The translations under genes were made by a program, and so were the position numbers. Under the pieces are notes generated by a model, which worked only from the letters and a program-made list of their open reading frames with translations, was not told the origin of the DNA and searched no databases. From Platerodrilus igneus (Eukaryota > Arthropoda > Insecta > Coleoptera > Lycidae), in NCBI GenBank assembly GCA_036346225.1, contig JARFIW010001458.1, forward strand, positions 2,790,001-2,854,000: a stretch of 64,000 nt of DNA, written 5' to 3'. Within the stretch, counting starts at the first letter, position 1. Each line of letters opens with the position of its first letter. This document shows, piece by piece, positions 13,072-23,286 of the stretch.

Positions 13072-13500
13072 ACCCTATTTCCTGATATTCAGTAGTATGT
13101 AAAGGGGGTTAAGCAGCCTGCGGCTTCCAGATACCCCAACACTTGAATATTTGCCGAATTTATAGTTTTCCAATATATCCTTTAGTATAATCAACATTAG
13201 TTGAAAATATTTTGAAACCAACACATGTAGTTTATAATAATAATCAGTTTCAAGTGCACTTACTCTTTCGTCATTAGGTTTTCCGTCTTAAAACTAGTTG
13301 GACGCGTACCTTTACTTATTTTTATTCTTAGCTAGCCTACACCGTTCCCTGAAATTCCCACAGTTTGGATACAGCTCGGTTCCCTTTCTGTTGTTTCCTA
13401 ATTATATGCCCTATTTCAACGAGGTTCAGTGGTATGTGGAGGGGGTTAAGCTGCCTGTGACTGACAAGGATCTCTCATTACTTAGAGATTTGCTGAATTA
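13072..13500 (-). mobile_element. RTE-like LINE 3' module repeats, right of the hAT insertion
   Basis: Continuation of the LINE fragment broken by the hAT. It contains tandem versions of a module of about 340 bp: GTCATTAGGTTTTCCGTCTT recurs at about 13271 and, in variant form, at 13612, and GGGGGTTAAGC(A/T)GCCTG occurs at about 13105 and 13441. The same module recurs at 53.8-54.3 kb (minus strand) and 56.2-56.7 kb (plus strand). The segment is non-coding apart from short relics of the pol C-terminus. Confidence 0.7.
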
Positions 13501-14910
13501 ATAGTTTTCCAGTAAATCCTTTCGCACAATTAACATTAGTTGAGAGAATTGCAAAACGAATACCTGTAGTTGCTTATAATAATCATCGGGTTTAAGTACA
13601 GTTATTTTTTCGTCATTAAGTTTTCCATCTTTGTATTGGCTGGATGCGTACCTCCATTGACTTTTATTCTTAGTTAGCCTGCAAATTTCCCTGAAATTCA
13701 CACAGCCTATATCTTTCACTATCTGTGTGCAATAGTCCAATCTATGTCCATATCTGCCTCCCTTGATTCCTACCTCTGCTTCTAATATATTCCGCACAAT
13801 TCCCTCATGTCTTAGTATGTTGCCTATTATCCCATCTCTTCTCTTTTTTACTGTTTTCCACATACTTCTTTCTTCCCCTACCATTTCTATTACCTCTTCA
13901 TTCTTACCTTTGTCTGTCCATGATATTTTTATCATACATCTGTAGCACCACATTTCAAAGTCTTCTAACTTATTTCTGTCCGCTTCTCCTACTGTCCAGG
14001 TTTCACAGCAGTACAGTGCCGTGCTCCACACATATGCTTTAAGCAATCTTTTCTTTGTATTAAAATCCCCCGTAATTATTAAATTTTCATGTCCTTTTAC
14101 GTATCATAGTATGTCTTCGATATCTTTGTAGATCGCATCTACCTCTTCCTCACTGTAGCTAGAGGTGGGCACGTTTACTTGTATTACTGCTGTATTTACC
14201 GGTATAGATTCTAATCTAACCATGAGTACTTTTTCGTTCCTTTGTAAATAGTTTTCTACACGTTGTCCTACCTTTTTCGCAAAACTAACCCCACACCAGA
14301 ATTTCCTTCTTCTGATACTGTGTGAATTACCCTAAAGTCTCCACTCTAAAAGTCCTCCACCTGTGGCCATCAAACTTTGCTGATCCCTACTATGTCTAAT
14401 GCTAACCTATCCATTTCAATTTTCAAATTCGCTAGCTTACCTAGTTGCTTCATACTTCTAACATTTCACGTTCCGACTGGCAGAATGTTTACGACTCTTT
14501 CTATATATTTTTAGATTACATCCCCCGAAGTAGTCCCCTCCCGGAGATCCAAACGAGGAAATATTTTAACTCCGGAATTTTTTACCCCAGAGAATGCCAT
14601 CATCATTAATAACAATTTATGTACGCCGTGTACTTGGGAGGTAATGTAGTGGTTTCCCGTTGCCTTCCACATTGCGGTAGTGTGTCTTTGAATGCCATAT
14701 CTACCCCTTTGGTCTCTGCCACTCTAAGTACCGAAAATGCTGCTGCCCTCTATCGGGGACCTGTCTTAATCTGGTTCCTTATTAAAGACTCCATTAATTT
14801 GGTTTTAACCTATAGTTCAGCTCTTTAGCTCACTGAAACACGCAAGTTATTCTACCTGTTCTAGTATTTTAGAACTTCTTCAAGGTGCAGGTCCGTTCAG
14901 AATGGAACAA
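13498..14910 (-). mobile_element. RTE-like LINE copy with internal deletion: 5' UTR, endonuclease, pol C-terminus
   Basis: Minus-strand LINE. 14480-14910 resembles a LINE 5' untranslated region, including GGAAGGCAACGGGAAACCAC on the coding strand near 14652-14671. 14060-14480 encodes an AP-like endonuclease in a broken frame, with NVRSMKQLGKLANLKIEMDR, LDIVGIS, GVGLVL, QVNVPTSSYSEEEV and ENLIITGDFN. 13498-14046 is an open frame of 182 codons carrying the pol C-terminal region: LLKAYVWSTALYCCETWTVG, WCYRCMIKISWTD, EEVIEMVGEE, ILRHEGIVR. In complete relatives the reverse transcriptase lies between these parts; here endonuclease and C-terminus are joined near 14047-14060, so the RT has been deleted. 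Confidence 0.75.
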
Positions 14911-17848
14911 TCGTATATAATAGTTAATAAATTTGTACGTACAGGTATGTTTACCTTACTAAGATACATACTTTCAATGCTTTTATTTATGGGGTGAATA
15001 TGTACATAATTTAAAATGAAATTTGTATGAACAAACGTGAAAATGTATACGAAAAAAATTTTATCTAAAAAAGTGGGTAAGTAATGCTGAAAAAAATTAA
15101 AGCGCCTTCAAGTTATACAATATTTCTATAAGAATGTTATAATAATACTAGGTGTGGCATTTTAATATTTTCCCCTTTGCATAATTAATGTATTGCAAGG
15201 CTTTTACAACCTATACCAGTACAAAATATTATTTTGAATAGTAACTTTCTCAAGTAAAACAAAATCTACATTTAAAAATTTTTGTATACAGTGACCGCAC
15301 AACTTTTGTGTTAAAGAAGGCTATATCTCAATTAAGTCTAATATAAACAAAGAGTAAATAAGTATAGCAGTTCTGACAATTAGTAGCATAGTCTACACGA
15401 CACTTTTACTAATTCCGGCATAAGACTTCTTGTACAAGGTTTTACACCAAAGTCAACTTGTGGCAGTAGGGAGTTTAATCACCTTGCTAGTGTCGAACAA
15501 CGTGCCTTAATGGTTTATATTACATTTAAAAGAAGAATATTTGGTAATTCAGACTTAGAATCGGTTACCTACAGACAGGAAAGTTTTATGGGATTATTAT
15601 TGTTTTCGTTATTTGTAGATCAACACAAACTTTAGTAAAAGTGATAAAAATCACTTACCAATTGATTCAGATAAGTAAACTCCAAAAAGCTTTCTTTCAA
15701 AATCAACGCACTTTTAGATAATTTTACAGACAAAGGAAACAGCAATATTTAAGTACATTAGATGACGGGTTTTCTTCTTTTGTAGATAAAGCAAATGAGG
15801 TATTAAACACTTAACTTACATAGGTAAAAAGATAGAAATTAATATTCGTTAATTCAGTAAACAGACATTCAATTTAAAGATTTAGATTGGATCACAACCT
15901 ATTGAGTAAGTCTATGTAGTATATTATAAAAATATAACTTTTAAACCATATTAAATTTTTTTTGAAATATAAAAAGAAACTACGTCTTAGATTTTAGGAA
16001 TTTTAATTAGAAACGTAATTAGTATATTACAGACACTAACGACCACAACATGGGAGCAACAGCTATGCTTCGAAAATTGTTTGTCGAGTAGCAGCTAACC
16101 TAAAAAAGAGTGCGATGTTTAGAGAGAATATACAAATGTTACTAAATATAATTTACGTTTCAAATCAAACAATGTAAATTAATTAAATAGCACTGTTTAC
16201 CATATTTAATTTATTTGCATATTAGCAACTCCGTATTATGTCATTATTCCTAATCTCATGTGTTCGCCATTAGTCAATTTCGCCGCTCTAGTTCAGATTC
16301 CTGTGATGGAGCTGGTTTCCTTACCTAAAACCTAAACAAAGAAGCAGATAACACGTACGATAAAATAGTTGGTATAAATTTTTACTAAAAATACTAAAAA
16401 CTTGAACAACCTGTGTCCCGTTTATATTGTATGATTTGCCGCTTAATTTATTTTTCCATTTAGAATTTGTTGATTATTTACCTCCGCCCGGTATATTAAA
16501 ATGTTATTGCATGTACCGCAATTACTTCAGACACCGAGCTTGTTGTAGTGTCGCGATAACGAGAAAATATACCGTCCTTCATACGTGCAAGAATATTATC
16601 ACCTGCCTTGGAGAAGACAAAAGTCGATTTTTGTTTCCCGTAAAGAACGGACGCTTTTGCTAGAGTTTTTCAATCGCATCTCGTTCTGAACGACCGCTTT
16701 AAATAATTGTTTTGCTTCGCTCTATAGACAGAGGTAAGTGTTTAAAGTAATTGTTTGTTCTGTTTATAATCATTAATTATATGTTTTCTTTTAATCATTC
16801 TTTTATCATTTCTTTCGTATACATGTCCACTTTACTTTATCACAGAGCTATGGAAATTACCGCAAAAAAATTACAACCTGCTACAACTAAATTCAAATAT
16901 TTTCATTTCTGCAACGAGAGAAGAACGGATTCGGCAAATTGTCGCAATTAGAAGCTCAGCAGGCAACGATCTTTTAATAACGTTATACAACATGACAACA
17001 AAGAAATATACATATATGTATATTCAAAGGCGTATTTTTAAAGTAAGTCCAGTTTTCACAAAAAATAAATAACCAAGTATAATGTTTATTAAATTTTATT
17101 TCTATAAGTTTTCCTATACTTTAGACTATTTTTGCAGATAGTTAGATTTTCTTGAACATTTTGAGCGCATGCTAAATAATCCTCTACTACACAAACTGCT
17201 ACCTGCAACTGTGTGCAAATAGCTCATGCAAGAAAAAGAAATCTACTAAAAGCAAACGTGACAAAGAACAAGCTGCGCGAGAGATGTTCGCAAACAAAAC
17301 TAAATTGTTTTTAGTATTTGTTATGCCCGATTTCCTCAGCGAACCATTAGTATCCAAAAAAGCAAGAGCATGTTTCAAATAAATAAAGACAAAGGAACTG
17401 ATAACGTTACTGCATATTCGGTGAAGGCGTAGAATTCTGTTTAAAATACAGTTACCAGAATTAATGTGCATCGTTACAAGCCTACACATAAAACGCACCA
17501 AAAGCAAAAGAAGCCGAAAACAATAGAACATTTTTAAGATTCAGTGTACCACTCTGTATAATATAAGCATATTGTAAATACATAGCCATCAAAGCGCAAA
17601 GCGAAAAATACAATTCTGTGCTTGTAAATAATCACTCTAAGATAAATACAAAGCCATTCGTTTATTATAAAAATTCACCTTTCCCTGCATAAAACACTCG
17701 CTTTATTTAGCGTAAGAACCATATCAATCTTAATAGGATTTTGAAAGTACTACTTTTATAATCTTTTGTTTGTAACTGATATTTGAGTATTACTCATTTT
17801 AATTTAAGGTAGAATAAGGATTAATTATATAACTTTTTTTCTATGGAT
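14911..17848. other. AT-rich DNA, nothing recognised
   Basis: Non-coding by inspection. Open frames such as 16427-16663 (+) and 17199-17531 (-) show no family motif. No RNA gene or terminal repeat was found. Confidence 0.5.
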
Positions 17849-18460
17849 ATTTACCAGAGCTTGCGGCAAGAGTTCGAAACAGTCTGACTTTTTAAATTAA
17901 CTATCTGTCAAAAATTTTTTTGGCCAAACAAACCTCACAAGTATGAAAATAACAGCCAGATAAACTATTCACAAGAGAACTAACTTGAGTTCTGTAAATT
18001 TTAACCTAGATAAAATGAGGAACATTTTAAAAATTAAGTAAATGAGTTCTTGTTAGGAATAATTTTATGTTTGAAAAAAACTATGCTGTAAATGTTCTAT
18101 ATACTTTCGAATGAAGGAAAATATTTTTGACTTTATAGATGCTTTATGATATTGCTGCGTTTGATGTTATTTTGTATATTCCATTACTTCCGTTGAGCTA
18201 GACAGGCAAAGAAATGTTAGAAAGGACGGTAAGTGAGTAATTTCAAATTTTACAACTTGTTTTACCTTTATCACAGCATTCCTTTAACGATGCTCAACGC
18301 CAGTACCGTTATCACAGCATTAATTTAGCAACACTCCAACGTGCCGCCATTGTAACAACAATGAATGAACCAAGAATGCTGTGATTCCACCAAAATCCGG
18401 GAACTCCGGATTTCGAATCGTGGCCCACTGATTGTGCGTCAAGAATGCTGTGAAACCTAC
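17849..18460. repeat. Dispersed repeat R1, uninterrupted copy
   Basis: Roughly 0.5 kb of sequence repeated as 28126-28416 plus 39954-40185, where the gypsy-type array has split it. Shared landmarks are TTTTTTTGGCCAAA(A)CAAA, AATAATTTTATGTTTGAAAA and GAGCTAG(A/C)CAGGCAAAGAAA. The point matching the array insertion lies near 18137-18142. The right part (18271-18453) is bounded by inverted TCACAGCATT motifs. It has no coding capacity and may be a non-autonomous DNA element. Confidence 0.65.
18271..18453. repeat. Nested inverted motif TCACAGCATT / AATGCTGTGA
   Basis: TCACAGCATT occurs at 18271-18280 and 18312-18321, and its exact inverse AATGCTGTGA at 18375-18384 and 18444-18453, giving two nested inverted pairs. 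This arrangement suggests a small palindromic element or a reiterated terminal motif within R1. Function unknown. Confidence 0.6.
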
Positions 18461-19435
18461 AAAAAGCTATTAACTTAACTGTTCCGTTGACTTTCTTCTG
18501 TTAATCGCCTCTTTACTCTTTTTCGCCTCGGCTGCTCACCTAGTTAAACCTTCATCCTCATTCATAAAAAAACAAACACATTCCTACCACAAACATCAAC
18601 GTTAACTCTATTTACATCAATATTCACAATACATTAAAATTTCAAAATTAAACTTCAGCATAAATTTCAGTATCAGAAAATTTCAAGATTAAATTTGTTA
18701 TCATTTTAATGTGCATCCAGAATTAAAGTCCTTGTAGGATGCCTACTAATAAATATAACAATATATGCAGACCTGAGTCTGAGTACAAAGGGAGCATCTA
18801 CCACCCCTATACGTTAATTAACCAGGTTCGTCTAATTGAGCTCAAAGACATACCCAAATTTTCATCATAATCCAGAACATAAATACTAAATACCCCTTTC
18901 TACTTAAACAAGAAAATTTCACCTTAAAATTAAAAATTTGTTGTTAGTACAATTTCACTACTGTCCATTTTAAGTAAATCAATTATAAAGTTATTCAACA
19001 CACACCAAAACATCAAAACTCGAACAACAAAGCATAAGTTACCTGAAGGTTAATGCACTCGTGGCTTCAATGTACCTCGTCCTTGCTAATTTCACCATTC
19101 CAACTGGGTTATGTTTACGTCCTCGGATTACTGGTCGCTTTTAAACATTTTCTGTACATCACCATTCATCTAAAGTTGTTTCAGTGCTTTTCCGGAACTC
19201 ATCTGTGTATATCAGAAGCTTGTTTTGTGGATCCAGACACGTTTACGAATCATTTACTTATTAACACCCCCGAAAAATAGCAAAGAAATTCATACTTCTT
19301 TCACAAATATACGCCAAAACTGCCTACTTTTGTGTATTTATTTGTCGTTGCAAATTTGACTAATTGGTACAGTGATACTAGACTTTATTACCTTGTATCT
19401 TCTTTTCTAAGAAAATATATATATATATATATTTT
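18461..19435. other. AT-rich DNA, nothing recognised; ends in a short (TA)n
   Basis: No supported gene. An (AT)8-like run lies at about 19416-19431, just before the tRNA-bearing repeat. Confidence 0.5.
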
Positions 19436-19443
19436 TAATAGAC

Positions 19444-19745
19444 AAGAATAATCCACATATGGAATGCAAATGAATGCTTATTAATATATATTAATAGTTT
19501 TTCGGATGAAATGACAACCCAACTTTGTATGTAAAATTGAATTACCATTTCAAATCGAACTGGTAATTGAAAACCACTAAAAGAACGGCTACAGCGGGAT
19601 TTAAACCTGCGACAACTGATTTTCCGGATCAGCGCTTTAACCAACTGAGCTATCTAGCCAATTGTTTAGATGATGTTATAATTAATACTACTGAAGCTTG
19701 GCTCTTGTTACCGATTTTCAATTACGTCTTGCATTTAAGGAAATT
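19444..19745. mobile_element. Palindromic tRNA-bearing element, copy 1 (right arm decayed)
   Basis: Direct repeat of 19850-20160, offset by about 405 bp. The left arm starts at about 19497 (TAGTTTTTCGGATGAAATGA) and the central part contains a tRNA-like sequence. The expected right arm (inverse of the left) is only faintly visible after about 19715. Copy 2 shows the complete design. Non-coding. Confidence 0.65.
19586..19659 (-). tRNA. tRNA-like sequence, probably non-functional (copy 1)
   Basis: On the minus strand it can be folded as a cloverleaf: acceptor GGCTAGA against TGTAGCC (one mismatch), D-arm GCTCAGTTGGTTAAAGC, anticodon stem CTGAT/ATCAG, short variable loop, and T-arm GCAGG-TTTAAAT-CCCGC with one mismatch. 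The anticodon loop CCGGAAA lacks the near-universal U33, and the anticodon GGA (Ser) does not suit a tRNA without a long variable arm. I read it as a tRNA-derived relic inside a mobile repeat. Confidence 0.55.
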
Positions 19746-19899
19746 GGTTCTAGTTATATACATAATTCATGTACTAATAACTTGATCATCCCATTTTTGC
19801 AACGTTCGGATAATATAAAGATGTAATTATATTATTATTAATAGAGAAAAATAATCCACATTTGGAATGCAAATGCATGCTTATTAATATATATTAATA

Positions 19900-20188
19900 G
19901 TTTTTAAGATGAAATGAAAACCTAACTTTGTATGTAAAGTTAAATTACCATTTCAAATCGAACTAGTAATTGAAAACCACTAAAAGAACGACTACAGCAG
20001 GATTTGAACCTGCGACCTCTGATTTTCCGGATCAGCGCTCTAACCAACTGAGCTATCTAGTCAATTGTTTAGATGATGTTATAATTAATACCACTGAAAG
20101 CTTGGCTTTTATTGGTTTTCAATTACTAGTTCGATATGAAACGGTAATTCAACTTTACATACAAAGTTGTGTTTTCATTTCATCTTAA

Positions 20189-20191
<3 letters not shown>
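19900..20191. mobile_element. Palindromic tRNA-bearing element, copy 2 (MITE-like, about 78-bp arms)
   Basis: The left arm (about 19900-19978) and right arm (about 20114-20191) are inverted repeats with only a few mismatches: the left end GTTTTTAAGATGAAATGAAA matches the inverse of the right end TTTCATTTCATCTTAAAAC. TA dinucleotides border both ends (19898-19899 and 20192-20193); the right border merges into a (TA)n microsatellite. A tRNA-like sequence sits between the arms. It has no open frame, so it would depend on an enzyme supplied elsewhere. Long near-perfect arms fit a TA-targeting MITE, though the superfamily is unproven. Confidence 0.7.
19989..20062 (-). tRNA. tRNA-like sequence between the inverted arms (copy 2)
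   Basis: Minus-strand cloverleaf with acceptor GACTAGA/TGTAGTC (six of seven pairs), D-arm GCTCAGTTGGTTAGAGC, anticodon stem CTGAT/ATCAG, variable loop AGGTC, a perfect T-arm GCAGG/CCTGC and B-box GGTTCAAATCC. Compared with copy 1, the second acceptor pair is A-T instead of G-C, so both sides changed together. The loop CCGGAAA lacks U33, so normal decoding is doubtful. It could be a tRNA pseudogene captured by the element, or an internal pol III promoter used by it. Confidence 0.6.

Positions 20192-20234
<43 letters not shown>
20192..20234. repeat. (TA)n microsatellite
   Basis: Alternating TA run, slightly interrupted by GTATATATAC at its right end. It abuts the right arm of the palindromic element, so replication slippage may have started at the TA target site. 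Confidence 0.9.
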
Positions 20235-20235
<1 letters not shown>

Positions 20236-20361
20236 CGCGTTCTAGATAATTGCGTATGGCAAGTTGATTAATACTAAAGTATTAGTTAATACGATGAAAT
20301 AACTTAGACTGTTACGCCAAGCCCAAACGAATATTTCACATTGAAAGATAGAAAATAGAGG

Positions 20362-20430
20362 GTTTCAGACAGGATTCCTTTATCTTAGGCTTTCGCGCCC
20401 GCGCGCCCCACGCTACCGTGGCCGGTGACG
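20362..20430 (-). other. tRNA-like block, left arm (degenerate, GC-rich)
   Basis: Inverse counterpart of 20776-20845. On the minus strand it shares GCGCGAAAGCCTAAGATAAA with the right-arm block, but the B-box region has decayed. Unusually GC-rich for this window around 20391-20420. Not a functional tRNA. Confidence 0.45.
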
Positions 20431-20775
20431 ACAATTGGATAATTAACAAATCTTAATCATGTACACAATCATATCGACCCAAGTTTCGATTACGTTTGGT
20501 ATTTTTGTTAGCCATATCTGACAGTGTCAATTTTTTTTTGACTTACGCCAAATATAGACAGGAAGCGACACCAAAAGTTACAGCTGGAGCCATATATTTA
20601 ATAGTTGGGCCTAGTCGTAATTTTGAGCGTCAATTCCTGTCTATATTTGACATAAGTCAAAAACCTTGCTAGTGTCAGATGTGATTTACAAAATTGCCAA
20701 ACGTAATTGAAAGTTAGGTTGATACATGGTTGAGTACATGATTTAGATTTGTTGGATTTCCATTTGTCGTCACTC

Positions 20776-20845
20776 GTCTCGGTGGCCTAATTGGAAAACG
20801 TAAGGGCCGCGAAAACTTAAGATACAGGTTCGAATTCTCTCAGGA
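20776..20845 (+). other. tRNA-like block, right arm
   Basis: Contains a good A-box region GGTGGCCTAATTGGA and B-box GGTTCGAATTC about 40 bases later, as in arginine-type tRNAs (GTGGCCTAATGGATAAGGC is typical). The acceptor stem does not close properly, so it is probably an internal pol III promoter or tRNA relic rather than a gene. Confidence 0.5.
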
Positions 20846-20880
20846 ACATTATATTTTCCATCTTTAGATTACTGAATATT

Positions 20881-22426
20881 GTTAAAAGCTATAGAACTGA
20901 TCAATGTTACTAAAACTTCTCAATAAATTCAGATTAAAAATATTTCGTGAAAGAGCGGCAGACAGCTATTTTTCCATTCGTATTTCGAACGCGGCTAATA
21001 ATCACAGGTCTTTAAAATTTCGAACAAAAAGTGTGGCACATCAACTTTAGCATGTTCAGTTATAACCTGGTTAGAAATCGTTTTGTTAGTCACACTATTA
21101 TCGATAAAATCCTGCAATAGTGTTGTTACACAATAATGGCACCATATAGCAATTAAGTTTTTAAAATAACAATAAATGAAATACCTTTCTCGAATTAGAC
21201 GAAGTTATTAAACTTTCCTTTAAGTATAAACTAAACGTAATTTTTTACTTTGTCTTTCAGTACAAATAACATTACGTTAGAAATTAAAATTTATTATGCA
21301 ATAACAGTAGTTCGTTTCAAAAATAAACCTATTTGTGTTAGTTTGTTTATATAAGTTGCTAGATAATACCTTAAATACGTTACTAGCGTTTCTTAAAACA
21401 CAAACTAATTTGAAAAAGAATTCTCCCTCAGTTAGTAAAACGTATGGAGATTGTATTTTGCACGGTAAACCTTATATAGAAAAGTATTCGTTACATCATG
21501 TTGTCTTGGATATGGATACAATGCCGTTATGTCTTGAATACTAAAAGAGTTCTCCATTTTTATTACTTTCTTGCAATATTAAATAGCAAGAATAATTTAA
21601 GGAATCCATTGTAAAATCCAGTTAGAGTTACATTTGTATGAACTAGATATTAGCTCTTCTAAATCCAAAATGCAAATACAAATTTGCTGTGTTTTTATTA
21701 CCTTCAAGTGTATGTGACTAATTATCAGCGGATATTACATTTCCAATTATGAATGTTGCCAAATGAATCGAAAATCTAGAAGATTAACAAATACGGTTTA
21801 AAATGAAATCAAACTTTTCATTGAGTTTACAAAGTAAAAGTGGCATAGTTTTTTATTTATTTCGACGGTCCACATACTTTGTGCTGCAGCACAATAGTCT
21901 GCTACTAAAAATTTTAAAAACTTTTTTTTATTTTGCTTGAAGTTATCAACATCCCATTTCTTCAAATTTAAATATAGACCCGTTTTTACAGATCACCTGA
22001 TTAATAAACCAAAAGTTAAAAATACACCTGTCATTAGTCATTCGCTAGTTTTGTCGCCAAACTTAAATATCGTGGAAAACGGTTAGACGATAGAAATATT
22101 GAGTCCTCTAATTTATTCTATACTAGGTACTCGTGCTGCAACAACCTGTTGCAGATACTACCTTAAAAATGATTAGGTTTCGGATTCTGGCAGACACACG
22201 CACACACACACACACTAATGTGACGAAGTCACAAGAGGTTATTGAGCATCACGTTCTATGAAAAGACCCAAAGAGAAGAGAAGTAAAATATTCCCATATT
22301 TAAATTTCACCCTGTATAATATTCTCGTACGATTCCCATGTGAAGTAACACGCTTCAAGTGTTGTGAAATGCCATTTAAAAATGAAGTCCAGTCGAGTAT
22401 TAATTGACTCAAAATCCGTGTGTAAA
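20881..22426. other. AT-rich DNA, short (CA)n, nothing else recognised
   Basis: No supported gene. A (CA)n tract with one G interruption lies at about 22195-22215. Confidence 0.5.
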
Positions 22427-22440
22427 TATTATGAAAAGAC

Positions 22441-22754
22441 CTTACATGTGATTTTCCTTACATGTGATTTTCCAATGCTCTACCCGGAGGTACTACATTG
22501 ACCAGGCGCGAGTTTTTTCTTACCTGGAAAATTTGGAATTTTGCCGAAACCTTGCTGTTCCAAGCAAGGTAGGGATCTTTAACGTGCGTGACAACACTCA
22601 CACACGGGACCTCCATTTTACCTCTCATCCAAACGAGGGTGTATTTTTGTAAAAAATGCTAGCCTAACATTTTTCAAGCGGACCGTGTCGAGATTTAAAC
22701 CCGGGACCTTGGGCGTAGTAGTCACACACATACCAACTACGCCACGAAGCCGCC
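22441..22754 (-). mobile_element. tRNA-derived SINE, full-length copy
   Basis: Minus-strand element of 314 bp with exact 14-bp target duplications TATTATGAAAAGAC (22427-22440 and 22755-22768). The 5' head has an A-box-like GTGGCGTAGTTGGTA and a B-box-like GGTCCCGGGTTTAAATC. The body contains CACGCACGTTAAAGATCCC. The 3' end carries the tail word GGAAAATCACATGTAA twice (22442-22473, as its inverse on the plus strand). Head, body and repeated tail plus long target duplications fit LINE-mobilised pol III SINEs. The partner LINE is not identified. Confidence 0.88.
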
Positions 22755-23003
22755 TATTATGAAAAGACAGCGAAACGAGTTTAAAATGTAAATTACCTAC
22801 TACATTCATACTTTTTAAAATATCATTTAATAATCGCAATACACTACATTAATTTACATGCATTTATTAAGACACAACAGGTTCTAGAATGTTCGAATTC
22901 ATTATATTTACGTTATTTAATACTAAAAGAAATACTGCATTTTTGTGTTCTAAAAGCCATAAATAAGCATATAATTGTTAATTATTTTTAGTCAATAAAT
23001 ACA

Positions 23004-23272
23004 TTACATGTGATTTTCCAATGCTCCACCCGAAGGTACTACATTGGCCAGGAAGCGAGTTTTTCTTACCTGGAAAATTTTGAATTTTGCCGAACCCTTG
23101 CTGTTCCAAGCAAGGTGGGGATCTTTAACGTGCGTGACAACACTCACACACGGGACTCCATTTTACCTCTCATCCGAACGAGGGTGTATTTTTGTGAAAA
23201 ATGCTCGCCTAACATTTTTCAAGCGGACCGTGTCGGTATTTGAACCCGGGACCTTGGGCGTAGTAGTCACAC
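23004..23272 (-). mobile_element. Same SINE family, 5'-truncated copy
   Basis: Close relative of 22441-22754, in the same orientation, flanked by exact 13-bp duplications GTCAATAAATACA (22991-23003 and 23273-23285). The tRNA-like head is cut within the A-box side, leaving the B-box GGTCCCGGGTTCAAATAC region. 5' truncation is the usual result of target-primed reverse transcription. It carries one tail word instead of two. Confidence 0.88.
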
Positions 23273-23286
23273 GGTCAATAAATACA

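Larger units (their letters stand above)
20319..20880. mobile_element. Large imperfect palindrome with tRNA-like sequence in each arm
   Basis: The left arm (about 20319-20555) and right arm (about 20628-20880) are inverted repeats around a spacer of about 70 bp. Matching landmarks are ATTACGTTTGG, CATCTGACA/CATATCTGACA, ATATAGACAGGAA next to the centre, AATCATGTAC, ACAAATCT, and AATATT(C/T) with AAAGAT(G/A)GAAAAT at the outer ends. Each arm carries a tRNA-like block pointing outward. No open frame. This could be a foldback element or two SINE-like units joined tail to tail. Confidence 0.65.

Noticed and set aside
19586..20062. Two functional tRNA-Ser genes
   Set aside because: Anticodon loop lacks U33, no long variable arm for Ser, and both sit inside a mobile palindrome; kept only as tRNA-like sequences.
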